Shown piece by piece: positions 26,154 through 33,855 of a stretch of 64,000 nt of DNA (the first letter of the stretch is position 1; every line of letters begins with the position of its first letter). Source of the stretch: Gemmatimonadota bacterium (GTDB lineage Bacteria; Gemmatimonadota; Gemmatimonadetes; Longimicrobiales; Gaopeijiaceae); assembly GCA_041390125.1 (NCBI GenBank), contig JAWKQN010000009.1, forward strand, positions 193,501-257,500, in the 5' to 3' direction. Below the pieces are notes generated by a model. The model ran no database searches, was not told the origin of the DNA, and saw only the letters and a list, made by a program, of their open reading frames with translations. The position numbers and the translations under genes are program-made.

Positions 26154-26221
26154 CGGTGTACTCCTGGGTGACGAGGCGATCACGGACGACACGTCCTTCA
26201 AGTATAGGACAAGGGATGATG

Positions 26222-26668
26222 ATGAGGCGAAGGGGGTTCCGGGACGGCGGGGTGTGGCTGGCGGCAGCGCTCGTGCTCGGCGGGGGGATCGTGGCTTGTG
26301 ACGAGGATCCGGTCGATGCGGACCTGGGTCTGGAGGGCGGCGTGCTCGCCACCTTCCGGGTGGGGACGGAGCAGTTCAAGGTGTGGACGGTGGACTCCGC
26401 GGCGGTGGCGTCGCTGCTGGCCCTGGAGAGCGGCACGTCGCTCGCGAACATCCCCAACGGGGCCATCAAGCAGGGTTCCGGCCTGGCGAGCCACAACGCG
26501 CCGTGGAGCTGGCACCTGGATCCGCAGGACATCCAGATGGCGGAGAACACCATCGAGGTGTGTGACGGCCAGCCCTCGTACGTGGAGGCGCATCTGGCCG
26601 ACTTCCTCCAGATCGGGCGCTACTGCCCCTGGGGCGCCACCCTGGTGGACGTCGAGGACCTGCGTTGA
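26222..26668 (+). CDS. BP74-N-like lipoprotein
   Basis: A protein of about 148 residues with a lipoprotein signal ending in lipobox IVAC. After a short acidic spacer the domain reads GVLATFRVGTEQFKVW, then IPNGAIKQGSG, HNAPWSWHLDPQDIQMAE, TIEVCDGQPSYVE and RYCPWGATLVDV. This run of motifs matches the N-terminal domain of Dictyostelium calmodulin-binding protein BP-74 and its bacterial relatives; its biochemical role is not established. Two cysteines (EVCDG, YCPWG) may form a disulfide outside the cytoplasm. Three consecutive ATG codons begin at 26216; the third (26222) has the best spacing from AAGGG. The gene is monocistronic between a divergent TPR gene and a strong hairpin. Confidence 0.75.
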   Translation: MRRRGFRDGGVWLAAALVLGGGIVACDEDPVDADLGLEGGVLATFRVGTEQFKVWTVDSAAVASLLALESGTSLANIPNGAIKQGSGLASHNAPWSWHLDPQDIQMAENTIEVCDGQPSYVEAHLADFLQIGRYCPWGATLVDVEDLR

Positions 26669-26674
26669 GCCACG

Positions 26675-26704
26675 CGACCGGGGGCGGGCGGCCGCCCCCG
26701 GTCG
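26675..26704. terminator. Strong bidirectional hairpin
   Basis: Perfect 13-bp stem, CGACCGGGGGCGG (26675-26687) with CCGCCCCCGGTCG (26692-26704), and a 4-base loop, 6 bases after the BP74-like gene and 27 bases from the end of the convergent GMC gene. No T run. Probable shared terminator. Confidence 0.65.
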
Positions 26705-26731
26705 TGTACCTGCCCTGCATCCGGCTCTGCC

Positions 26732-28399
26732 CTAGACCTCGCCCCGCCGCGCGAACCCGTCGAGATGCTCCGCCGCCCGGAACGCCAACGCCATGATGGT
26801 CATGGTCGGTTGGCCCCGGCCGGCCGACACCAGGCTGCTCCCGTCGCAGATGAACAGGTTGGGCACGTCGTGCGCGCGGTGGTAGCGGTCCACCACCGAG
26901 GTCCGAGGGTCGTCCCCCATGCGCGCCGTTCCGAGGAGATGGAAGCCGGCCGTCTGGGCCATCGCCGGCCGGTACCAGGTGCGCCGGGCGCCGGCCGCCT
27001 CCAGCAGCTCGACGGCCCGCTCCTGGAGGAAGCGGATCTGCGCCAGGTCGTCCGGGTGGTCCTGGTAGGTGACCCGGAGCGAGGGCAGACCGTACCGATC
27101 CTTCGCGGTCGGATCGAGGGTGATGTTGTTCGACTCGAGAGGCAGCGACGTCCCGTGGCAGAACACGTCCATCGTGCGCGGGAAGTAGTCGGCCAGCATG
27201 GCCTTGAACTCCGGGCCCCAACGCGGTGAGCCGTCCGGCAGACCGCCCAGCGCGTAGATCAGAGGACCGGGGCCGAAGCGACCGTCCAGCGCGCCGCCGC
27301 CGTAGAACCCCCGTGCCGGATCGGATGCGTAGAACGGATCCGTGACCAGCCGGGTCACGAGCGCGCCCTTGTATTCGTTCAACGGTTCGGGGAAGACGCC
27401 GGAGACCTGTCCGTTCCCGTTGAACATCAGGTACTTCCCCACCAGGCCGCTGGAGTTGGCCAGACCCTGCGGGAAGCGGCTGGATTCGGAGAGGAGCAGC
27501 AAACGCGCCGATTCGGCACCGTTGGCGGACAGCACCACGGCCCGCGCGCGCTGGCGTTGCTCACGACCATCGGCGTCGAAATACAGCACCTCGCGCACGC
27601 GGCCCGCGTCGTCCGTCACGATCCGGAAGACCGTGGACAGCGGCCGGATCTCGCAGCGGCCGGTCGCCTCGGCGAGCGGGATCATGGCGGCCAGCGTGGA
27701 GGACTTGGCGCCGAACTCGCAGCCATAGCCGATGCACCACCCGCAGTTCTGACAGGCGCCCCGTCCGTTGTGCGGCTGCGAGAGGATGGCCATGGGCGCC
27801 GGGTGCGCCGCCCATCCGAGCGCCCGAGCACCGCGCTCGAGCAGCACTCCGGAGCTCTTCACCGGCAGAGGCGGCATCGGATACGGGCGCGAGCGCGGAG
27901 GATCGTTGGGACCGGGGGCGCCCGAGACCCCGATGTCCCAATCCACCTTCGTGTAGTACGGCTCGAGCTCGTCGTACGTGAGCGGCCAGTCTGCGAAGCC
28001 CGTGCCCGCGATGGGGCCGAGCAACGAGCGCTCCTGGAAGTCCAGCGGACGGAAGCGCCAGAAGTTGGCGGTGAAATGGACGGACGACCCGCCGACACCG
28101 CGTGCGTAGACGGCCGGCGGGAAGATGTCGGGCGGAGGACCCGCCTCCACGTCCTCGGTGGCGCGGAAGGTGGCGCCGGCATCCTGCGCGCCCAGCAGCT
28201 CACCCTGCAACCATACGCCGTACTCGTCGTGCCGGAACTCGCTCGCGCGCCGGTACGGTCCCTGCTCCAGCACCACCACCCGGTGCCCGGCGCTCGACAG
28301 CTCCTTGGCGAGGATTCCTCCGGCGGAGCCGGCTCCGACGACGACGAAGTCGACCTCGTCGTCGTTGCCGTAGCGTACGCTCTCCTGGCGCGAACTCAC
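26732..28399 (-). CDS. GMC-family FAD-dependent oxidoreductase
   Basis: A 555-residue flavoenzyme of the glucose-methanol-choline family. FAD binding is shown by VVVGAGSAGGILAKELSSAGHRVVVLEQG near the N-terminus and by ARGVGGSSVHF. The C-terminus has the conserved HLLGTARMGDDP and NLFICDGSSLVSAGRGQPTMTIMALA. The cysteine group CQNCGWCIGYGC is typical of the membrane-bound sugar/gluconate dehydrogenase branch. The preceding gene encodes a subunit-3-like protein, with a GTGA overlap, so the two probably form one periplasmic dehydrogenase. The substrate is probably a sugar or polyol but cannot be specified. No cytochrome c subunit is encoded nearby. Confidence 0.88.
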   Translation of the reverse strand: MSSRQESVRYGNDDEVDFVVVGAGSAGGILAKELSSAGHRVVVLEQGPYRRASEFRHDEYGVWLQGELLGAQDAGATFRATEDVEAGPPPDIFPPAVYARGVGGSSVHFTANFWRFRPLDFQERSLLGPIAGTGFADWPLTYDELEPYYTKVDWDIGVSGAPGPNDPPRSRPYPMPPLPVKSSGVLLERGARALGWAAHPAPMAILSQPHNGRGACQNCGWCIGYGCEFGAKSSTLAAMIPLAEATGRCEIRPLSTVFRIVTDDAGRVREVLYFDADGREQRQRARAVVLSANGAESARLLLLSESSRFPQGLANSSGLVGKYLMFNGNGQVSGVFPEPLNEYKGALVTRLVTDPFYASDPARGFYGGGALDGRFGPGPLIYALGGLPDGSPRWGPEFKAMLADYFPRTMDVFCHGTSLPLESNNITLDPTAKDRYGLPSLRVTYQDHPDDLAQIRFLQERAVELLEAAGARRTWYRPAMAQTAGFHLLGTARMGDDPRTSVVDRYHRAHDVPNLFICDGSSLVSAGRGQPTMTIMALAFRAAEHLDGFARRGEV

Positions 28400-28986
28400 G
28401 ATGCGCCTCCGTTCGCCTCGGCGTCATAGAAGCCGTACGGGGGCGCGTAGGTGTCGGCGTGCTCCAGGCCGACCATCGCCCAGCCCACGTGATCGCGGTT
28501 GCCCCCCCAGTCGGGATGGCTGAACGTCCCGAGCAGCACCAGGAAATGGACGTAGCCGAAGAAGTCAGCGTTCTCGGCTTCCACCGCGCGAAGGACCTCG
28601 ATGCGGGCTGCGGCCGGCAGCTCCGCCAGCTGGCCGCTGGGAGCGCCCGACGAACGCGCCCGCTCCCCCACGTCGGCGAGCCCGCTCCGGAAGAAGCCCA
28701 GGCTGTCGGCCTGCTCGGCGCCGAACGCGCGATCGATGAAGTGGGCCGCTCCCGCTTCCCGGGCGCCGGGTCCGTCGTCGGAAGGCAGGATGAGCGCGGC
28801 GATCTCTTCGAGCTGCGCCCCCTCCTGCGGTTCGAAGGTCGTGAACGCGTCCCCCCGGGCCGCCGCCCGCCCGGCCTCCTCCGCCATCGGTCCGCAGGCC
28901 GACAGGCCCAACAGCCACAGCGCGCTCAACCCTGCGCCGCTGGCCTCCATGAACCGACGCCGACTCCAGACGGGATCCACGACCAT
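28396..28986 (-). CDS. Gluconate 2-dehydrogenase subunit 3-like protein
   Basis: A 196-residue exported protein. The N-terminus has a twin-arginine pattern (SRRRFMEASGAGLSALWLLG) ending at a lipobox-like LSAC, so export through Tat with its cofactor-bearing partner is likely. The body has the subunit-3 features LEEIAALILPSDDGPGAREAG, HFIDRAFG, and a terminal region with HPDWGGNRDHVGWAMVGLEH. In this family the small subunit is needed for maturation and export of the flavin subunit encoded next. The two genes overlap by four bases. Confidence 0.85.
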   Translation of the reverse strand: MVVDPVWSRRRFMEASGAGLSALWLLGLSACGPMAEEAGRAAARGDAFTTFEPQEGAQLEEIAALILPSDDGPGAREAGAAHFIDRAFGAEQADSLGFFRSGLADVGERARSSGAPSGQLAELPAAARIEVLRAVEAENADFFGYVHFLVLLGTFSHPDWGGNRDHVGWAMVGLEHADTYAPPYGFYDAEANGGAS

Positions 28987-29115
28987 GCTCTCGCTCCCGG
29001 GGTGGGCGGAGGACGCCCGGCCGGTGGAGACGATCCTCCCGGCGTCTGTCGGGTACGTCCTGGAGTGGGCCTTCCCGGCCGATCTCGATCATCACCCCCC
29101 GCGCCACGACGACGC

Positions 29116-30603
29116 ATGAGACGACTTCGGCCACGGATCCCCTCCCTCCGCAGAGTCCGAGCATACGCCGCGGCCCCGGCCGCTGTCGAGCGGGCGGCGG
29201 TCGCGGAGTCTGGCTCGCCCGGGGCTCCGGCGCTGGGCTCAACGGACACGGCCCCACGGACCCGGGGCGCATGGCGGACTCCCGTGGTCGGGCTCCTGCT
29301 CCTCCTCGCGGGCTGCGACGTCCCGGATCAGATCCAGGAGGTCTTCCGCGATCCGACGTCCCATGAGCGCTACGCGGCGTCCCTGGCCCAGGCCGGGCTG
29401 GACTCCACGGCCGCCGGCGGAGACTGGATCGGGGAGGGTCGGCGCGCGCTGGCCGCACCGCTCGCGGTCGACCTGCCCCACCGGGAAGACGGATACCTGG
29501 ACCCGGTCACCCCGACCGCGCTCGGGTACCGCTTCCCACTCCGGCGGGGACAGCGGCTGCGGCTGGACCTGGTGAGGGACGAGGTGCGGCCCGGACGGCT
29601 CTTCGTCGATCTCTTCCGCATCCCTGGTGATTCCACGAGCGAGCTCTTCCACGAGTTGGATCTACCTCCCGATTCGTCCACCCTGGAGTTCGACGCTCCG
29701 CGCACGGGTGACTACCTGCTGCGCGTGCAGCCCGAGCTCCTGCGCGGTGGCGCGTTCGCGCTCGAGCTGCGCGTGCTCCCCACCCTCGCCTTCCCGGTCG
29801 AAGGCAGGGACCAGGGTGCGATCCTCAGCCGCTTCGGGGCCGAGCGCGATGGAGGCCGCCGTCAGCATCGCGGCGTGGATATCTTCGCGCCGCGCGGGAC
29901 TCCGGTCCTCGCCGCCGAGGCGGGGCGGGTCACCCGCGTCGATACCACCAATCTGGGTGGGTACGTGGTCTGGATGACCGAAGAACGGGGTGGGCATCGC
30001 CTCTACTACGCGCACCTCGACCGCCAGCTCGTGACCGAAGGTCAGCGCGTGCGCCCCGGCGACACGTTGGGCCTCGTCGGCAACACCGGCAACGCCCGCA
30101 CGACGCCACCGCACCTGCATTTCGGCGTATACCGCAGGGGTGAGGGCGCGCTGGATCCGTACTGGTTCGTGGAACCTCAACGCACGAACGTCACGCCCGC
30201 CGATTCCCTGGCGCGCTCGCTGGTGGGCGCCTGGGCGCGTGCGCGCGTGGACGACGTCGTCGTGCGAGGCTCTCCCTCCACCCGGGGCGAGACCATCGAG
30301 CGGGTGGAGCGCGGCGCCGCGCTGCAGGTCCTCGCGGCCAGCGAGACCTTCTACCGCGTGCGGATGCCGGACGGCCGCGAAGGCTACGCGCCCCAGCGCA
30401 GCCTGCAGCCCGCGACCGACGCGCTGGTGATGCTCGCTTCGGAGCCGGGGATCCCCATCCGGGTGCTTCCGTCGGACGAAGCACCCCTCCGACGGCGCGT
30501 CACGGACGGGGAGTCGCTGCCCGTTGTCGGGCTCTTCGAGCGCTACGGCCTGGTGCTGGACGAACGCGGCGCCGAGGGCTGGGTGCCCATGGCGGGCAGT
30601 TGA
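29116..30603 (+). CDS. M23-family peptidoglycan endopeptidase-like lipoprotein with SH3-type tail
   Basis: A protein of about 495 residues. A hydrophobic segment with lipobox LLAGC (about 55-65) suggests a lipoprotein; the upstream 55 residues are low-complexity, and a later GTG within the hydrophobic part is an alternative start. A beta-rich domain (about 120-240) is followed by a LytM/M23 peptidase domain with HRGVDIFAPRGTPVLAAEAG, DTLGLVGNTG and HLHFGVY. These supply the HxxxD and HxH zinc ligands, so it may be active on cell-wall cross-links. The C-terminal 130 residues contain two SH3-like modules (YRVRMPDGREGYAPQ and YGLVLDERGAEGWVP) likely to bind peptidoglycan. It is divergent from the subunit-3 gene and stands alone. 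Confidence 0.82.
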   Translation: MRRLRPRIPSLRRVRAYAAAPAAVERAAVAESGSPGAPALGSTDTAPRTRGAWRTPVVGLLLLLAGCDVPDQIQEVFRDPTSHERYAASLAQAGLDSTAAGGDWIGEGRRALAAPLAVDLPHREDGYLDPVTPTALGYRFPLRRGQRLRLDLVRDEVRPGRLFVDLFRIPGDSTSELFHELDLPPDSSTLEFDAPRTGDYLLRVQPELLRGGAFALELRVLPTLAFPVEGRDQGAILSRFGAERDGGRRQHRGVDIFAPRGTPVLAAEAGRVTRVDTTNLGGYVVWMTEERGGHRLYYAHLDRQLVTEGQRVRPGDTLGLVGNTGNARTTPPHLHFGVYRRGEGALDPYWFVEPQRTNVTPADSLARSLVGAWARARVDDVVVRGSPSTRGETIERVERGAALQVLAASETFYRVRMPDGREGYAPQRSLQPATDALVMLASEPGIPIRVLPSDEAPLRRRVTDGESLPVVGLFERYGLVLDERGAEGWVPMAGS

Positions 30604-30694
30604 TCGCGGCGCAGGATGGCCGCGACCCGTCGGGCCGCGGCAGCGCCTTCCCTCATCGGTCGCGAAGCGTCACCTCCCCGATTCGGGCCGTGGA

Positions 30695-31336
30695 TCAGAA
30701 GGCCACGCCCAGGCTCACCAGGATCGAGTAGGTGCGGGCTTCGAGCTCGAACGGCCCCGGGTCCACGTCCAGGTCGGTCAGACCCCAGTCGTAGCGACCC
30801 TCGACGCCCAGCAGCCAGCGCCCGGTGCCGACATCGACACCGGCCCCGAACACCGCCGCATAGACGGTGCTGGCGGTGGCGACGTCGATCTCCTCCTCGT
30901 CGCAGTCGAACTCGTCGTCTTCACCGTCCACCGTGCCCGTCACCGTGCACACGGCCTCGAAGCCGATCGACGGACCCGCGAACACCCGCGGCCGCACGCG
31001 GCCCTCCTTCAGCAGGTGCACCTGGAGCAGGAGCGGCAGCGTCACGTACTCCAGCGCGACCGTCGCGTCGGTGGTGGCGTCGCGGGTCAGGAAGCCCTGC
31101 TGCTGATAGAGGAGGTTCGGACGGACCGAGATCCGGTCGTTCGCGCGGAACTCGAGGAAGAAGCCCGCGGCGCCGGCGTCCCGGCGCGACGTCGTGCCGA
31201 GCTCGGGGTCGTCCGTCCTCACGTCGCCGGCCGAGTAACCACCCAGGATGCCCACCGCCATGCGGGGCTGCTGGGCCGACAGGGGCGAAGTGCCCACCAG
31301 GAGCGCGATGAGCGCCCCCTTCCAGGTCGTCTTCAT
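30695..31336 (-). CDS. Small outer-membrane beta-barrel protein
   Basis: A 213-residue protein with a signal peptide ending at about SPLSAQQ. Alternating hydrophobic beta strands follow (MAVGILGGYSAG, AAGFFLEFRAND, ISVRPNLLYQQQ), and the protein ends ILVSLGVAF with the terminal Phe recognised by the Bam machinery. This fits the outer-membrane-barrel/PorT-like group of about eight strands. An acidic loop (DGEDDEFDCDEEE) with one of two cysteines lies between strands. The ATG at 31336 has GGAGG with 7-base spacing; a longer in-frame start at 31510 is rejected for the gene, although its extra segment is noted in the findings. The function is unknown. Confidence 0.78.
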   Translation of the reverse strand: MKTTWKGALIALLVGTSPLSAQQPRMAVGILGGYSAGDVRTDDPELGTTSRRDAGAAGFFLEFRANDRISVRPNLLYQQQGFLTRDATTDATVALEYVTLPLLLQVHLLKEGRVRPRVFAGPSIGFEAVCTVTGTVDGEDDEFDCDEEEIDVATASTVYAAVFGAGVDVGTGRWLLGVEGRYDWGLTDLDVDPGPFELEARTYSILVSLGVAF

Positions 31337-31510
31337 TGGCGCGCCTCCGTGCAGCATGGCGAACCGGTCATGACCGCCTCCGGCTGCAATCTCACACAGC
31401 GAGCGGCGCGGATCCGTCAGGATCGATTCGATGGCACGGTGGGAGAAGTCCCGGACCCGCGGTCGATCCTCGCAGCCCCAGGTCGAGCGATCTACGTGAT
31501 GACAGGCCAC

Positions 31511-31560
31511 CTAGCAGGATCCTGCTAGAGCGGACCCTGCCGGCTCCATCTGTTTATAAC
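31511..31560 (+). promoter_or_regulatory. Palindrome and -10 element before the lasso-like peptide gene
   Basis: CTAGCAGGATCCTGCTAG (31511-31528) is a perfect 18-bp palindrome. A good -10, TATAAC (31555-31560), lies 27 bases after it and 33 bases before the peptide start; no TTGACA-like -35 is present (GGACCC at 31532-31537 at the right spacing). A regulator binding the palindrome next to the weak -35 is plausible. Site and spacing are seen; control is inferred. Confidence 0.5.
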
Positions 31561-31593
31561 CTGACGAAGTGTTCCATCAACGAGGGGATGAAC

Positions 31594-31752
31594 ATGCATT
31601 CGCCCTATCGCAGACCCGAGCTTCGCCGCATCGGAACCCTGCGCGAGCTCACCCGTGTCGGAACGGGGCAGAACTTCGACGGCATGTCGGTCATCGGAGA
31701 CCCCAACGGCGCGTGTGACCTGCCCTGCCCGGGCGGGAACGCTCGCAGCTGA
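31594..31752 (+). CDS. Lasso-type RiPP precursor-like peptide, no maturation genes nearby
   Basis: A 52-residue peptide starting at ATG 31594 with GAGGGG 6 bases upstream (ATG 31588 is possible, giving 54). Residues 5-20, YRRPELRRIGTLRELT, match the lasso leader pattern YxxPxLxxxGxxxxLT recognised by the RiPP recognition element B1. With Thr20 as the penultimate leader residue, the core would start VGTGQNFD, placing Asp29 at core position 8, suitable for an 8-residue macrolactam ring, though Val as first residue is unusual. The rest is glycine-rich with two cysteines in ACDLPCPGG that might form a disulfide. No B1, B2 protease, cyclase C or ABC transporter gene is in the window. The leader pattern is seen; lasso maturation is inference, and an unmodified secreted or regulatory peptide remains possible. 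Confidence 0.6.
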   Translation: MHSPYRRPELRRIGTLRELTRVGTGQNFDGMSVIGDPNGACDLPCPGGNARS

Positions 31753-31829
31753 CCCTAGAAGGCTTCGGCGCCGATCGCCGAGCGTCCCCCGCGACATCGT
31801 CGGCTTGCATCGGTGCCCGCTGGAAACAG

Positions 31830-31858
31830 GCCCCCCGGATCCGCAGGATCCGGGGGGC
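31830..31858. terminator. Strong hairpin between peptide gene and tRNA-Gly
   Basis: A 13-bp stem, GCCCCCCGGATCC (31830-31842) with GGATCCGGGGGGC (31846-31858), and a 3-base loop. It can end the peptide transcript on the plus strand and the tRNA-Gly transcript on the minus strand, where CCTGTTTCC follows. No long T run. Confidence 0.6.
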
Positions 31859-31974
31859 TCCGTCGTTGGACGGAACAGAGGGTGCCCCGACGTTTCAGCG
31901 GAAACGTGGGGGCGGGGTGAAGCACCGCGGCCCCCCAACCGCCGAAGCCGTTGAGGGGCCGTGCTTTGCCTCAG

Positions 31975-32047
31975 AGCGGGAGACCGGGCTCGAACCGGCG
32001 ACCCTCAGCTTGGGAAGCTGATGCTCTACCAACTGAGCTACTCCCGC
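31975..32047 (-). tRNA. tRNA-Gly (anticodon CCC)
   Basis: A 73-nt cloverleaf. Acceptor arms are GCGGGAG (32047-32041) and CTCCCGC (31982-31976), with U as discriminator, usual for glycine tRNAs. The anticodon stem TCAGC/GCTGA holds loop TTCCCAA, anticodon CCC, reading GGG. The T loop is GTTCGAGCC. CCA is not encoded. Confidence 0.95.
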
Positions 32048-32120
32048 GAGGACGCTGAATCTACCCCGCGGCGGCCGGGAATCAAGCGCCGGGCTCGGGG
32101 CCAGCAGCGCGACGCCCCCC

Positions 32121-32161
32121 AAAAGAAAACGAGGCCGGGCCCCCCGTGGGGACCCGGCCTC
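32121..32161 (-). terminator. Rho-independent terminator of the TPR lipoprotein gene
   Basis: On the minus strand a stem of GAGGCCGGG (32161-32153) and CCCGGCCTC (32139-32131), with inner C/G pairs, is followed directly by GTTTTCTTTT (32130-32121). It lies 30 bases after the TPR gene stop. This is the clearest intrinsic terminator in the window. Confidence 0.9.
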
Positions 32162-32190
32162 CGGACCGTCAGGGACGGCCCACCTTCAGA

Positions 32191-33624
32191 TCACGGAGCC
32201 ACCACCTCGTACCAGAAGCCCACGACCTCCTCGGTGGAGTCGAAGTCGATCGAGAAGTCCGTCGTCGACTCCGCGGCCGGGGCATTGACCGTCACGTCCT
32301 GCGTGCCGGCCTCCATCCCGTCCGCCGTCGTGAAGTGCACGCGCAGCGTCACCGGCGTGCCGGGGCTCAACGTGTTGTTCTGCACGGCGCCGTCGAGGCG
32401 GGCTCCCCCACCCTGCACCGGCTGGAACAGCGGATCGACCACCTCGAAGCTCAGGGCCTCCATCTGCTCCATCACTTCCATGGCCACCTCGGAGCTCTCC
32501 GTCTGCAACAGCCCCTGTGCCAGCAGGCGATACGCGTTGGAGTTCTGCGGATCCAGCTCGATGAGCTGGCGCGCCGCGGTGGGCAGGTTGTCGTACGACT
32601 CGGCCAGGAAGAGCGTCTGCGCCCAGTTGTAGGCGGCGTCCCGGCTCCTGGGATTCAGCTCGGACGAGCGGGCGAAGGCGCGCGCGGCCCGCTCGAAGGC
32701 GTCAATCTGGTACAGGCCGATGCCCACCACGAACATCTCGCGCGAGTTGAGGTTCGTGCGACCGAGCAGTCCGTCGTAGATGGCCATGGCGGAATCCGCC
32801 AGCATCGTCGAATCCGCCCCCGCTCCGCCCGCCTGCAGCATGAGGGCGTTGGCCAGCTGCGTGGCGGCGTTCACGCTCTCGGGGTTGACCTCGAGGTACG
32901 TCGCGTATGCGTCCGCCGCACGGTCGTAGTTCTCGTCCATCCGGTAGGCCTGCGCCATGTTGAGCGCGCAGATCTCCTCCCACTCGTCCCAGTCGGTTTG
33001 CGTCTCCGGCGTCTGCTCGCCGTATCCGGGACCCTGGACGATCTCGAGGCAGCCGGCGTACGCCTCGGCGGCCTTCCCGTTGTCTCCGAGCTGCGAAGCG
33101 AGCGAGCCCACCTGCAGGAGCGCTTCCGGCCGGTCGCGGTAGATCACACCCGCCTTCTCGAACTCGGTCAGCGCGGCCTGCGGATCGCCACCCTGCAACA
33201 GCCCGATCCCGGCGTTGTACGTCTCGACCCAGGCCCCCTCGCGGATGGACGGGGTCTCCAGGCTGTAGGCCGGGTAGAGCTCGACCGCGCGATCGAGCAT
33301 GGTGTCGGCGGCCATGTAGTCGCCCAGGCCGATCATGGCCTGGCCGGCGAGGAAGTAGCCGAGCGGATTGCCGGGCTCGGTCTGGATGCTCGCCTGCGCG
33401 GCGGTCAGCGCGTCGCGATAGCGAGCCTCCGACTGCGGGCCCTCCTGTCCCTGTGCCTGCAGCAGCATGAGCTGCGCGTTCTGCGTGGAGCTGTTCTCGG
33501 ACGGGCGCGTGCCCTCCTCCATCCCTTCGGTCGGGCTGGGCGTGGAGCCACCGCCACCGCCGGACGCGCACGCCGCGAGGGACGCCATGAAGGCCAGCGC
33601 GCCGAGCTTGAACCGGAACCTCAT
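32191..33624 (-). CDS. TPR-repeat lipoprotein
   Basis: A 477-residue lipoprotein with signal peptide and lipobox LAAC (cysteine near residue 18), then a glycine/serine linker. Residues about 55-380 are tetratricopeptide repeats, for example NPLGYFLAGQAMIGLGDYMAA, EICALNMAQAYRMDENYDRAADAYATYLEVNPES and AYNWAQTLFLAESYDN. The C-terminal 90 residues form a separate beta domain (PGTPVTLRVHFTTADGMEAG). The ATG at 33624 has AGGAGG with 8-base spacing; an in-frame ATG at 33759 is rejected. It is probably an envelope scaffold. It ends at a clear terminator and starts a separate unit from uvrC. Confidence 0.82.
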   Translation of the reverse strand: MRFRFKLGALAFMASLAACASGGGGGSTPSPTEGMEEGTRPSENSSTQNAQLMLLQAQGQEGPQSEARYRDALTAAQASIQTEPGNPLGYFLAGQAMIGLGDYMAADTMLDRAVELYPAYSLETPSIREGAWVETYNAGIGLLQGGDPQAALTEFEKAGVIYRDRPEALLQVGSLASQLGDNGKAAEAYAGCLEIVQGPGYGEQTPETQTDWDEWEEICALNMAQAYRMDENYDRAADAYATYLEVNPESVNAATQLANALMLQAGGAGADSTMLADSAMAIYDGLLGRTNLNSREMFVVGIGLYQIDAFERAARAFARSSELNPRSRDAAYNWAQTLFLAESYDNLPTAARQLIELDPQNSNAYRLLAQGLLQTESSEVAMEVMEQMEALSFEVVDPLFQPVQGGGARLDGAVQNNTLSPGTPVTLRVHFTTADGMEAGTQDVTVNAPAAESTTDFSIDFDSTEEVVGFWYEVVAP

Positions 33625-33855
33625 CCCCAGTGCCTCCTGTGTGCGTATCGTGGGACCGGCCCCCCTACGCATCGGGGCCCCGGGGCTTCGCGAGGAGGCA
33701 CCGGACGGTCCGTGTCCATCGTTTGTCAGGGTACCCCGCCGACGATCGAACGGGGCCAAGCCGGGAAACCTAGAGGGCGGCCCGCCCCCGGGTCAAACCG
33801 GCGCGCAGCCCCGGACACCCTACCAGCCCGACGGACGTCAGGGTCCCCCCGGGCC

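Noticed and set aside
28102..29115. N-terminal extension of the M23 peptidase frame
   Set aside because: It runs antisense over the GMC and subunit-3 genes with low-complexity sequence; the ATG at 29116 is in the divergent gap.
31753..31974. A possible second small peptide gene after the lasso-like peptide
   Set aside because: No short frame with a ribosome-binding site was found; the stretch holds the strong hairpin at 31830-31858 and otherwise nothing recognisable.
31895..32122. A 75-codon frame reading GVAQLVEHQLPKLRVAGSSP
   Set aside because: This is the well-known false translation of a glycine tRNA, here the tRNA-Gly(CCC) at 31975-32047.
33625..33855. Possible promoter or small gene between uvrC and the TPR lipoprotein gene
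   Set aside because: No clear -10/-35 pair and no convincing short frame were found in these 231 bases.
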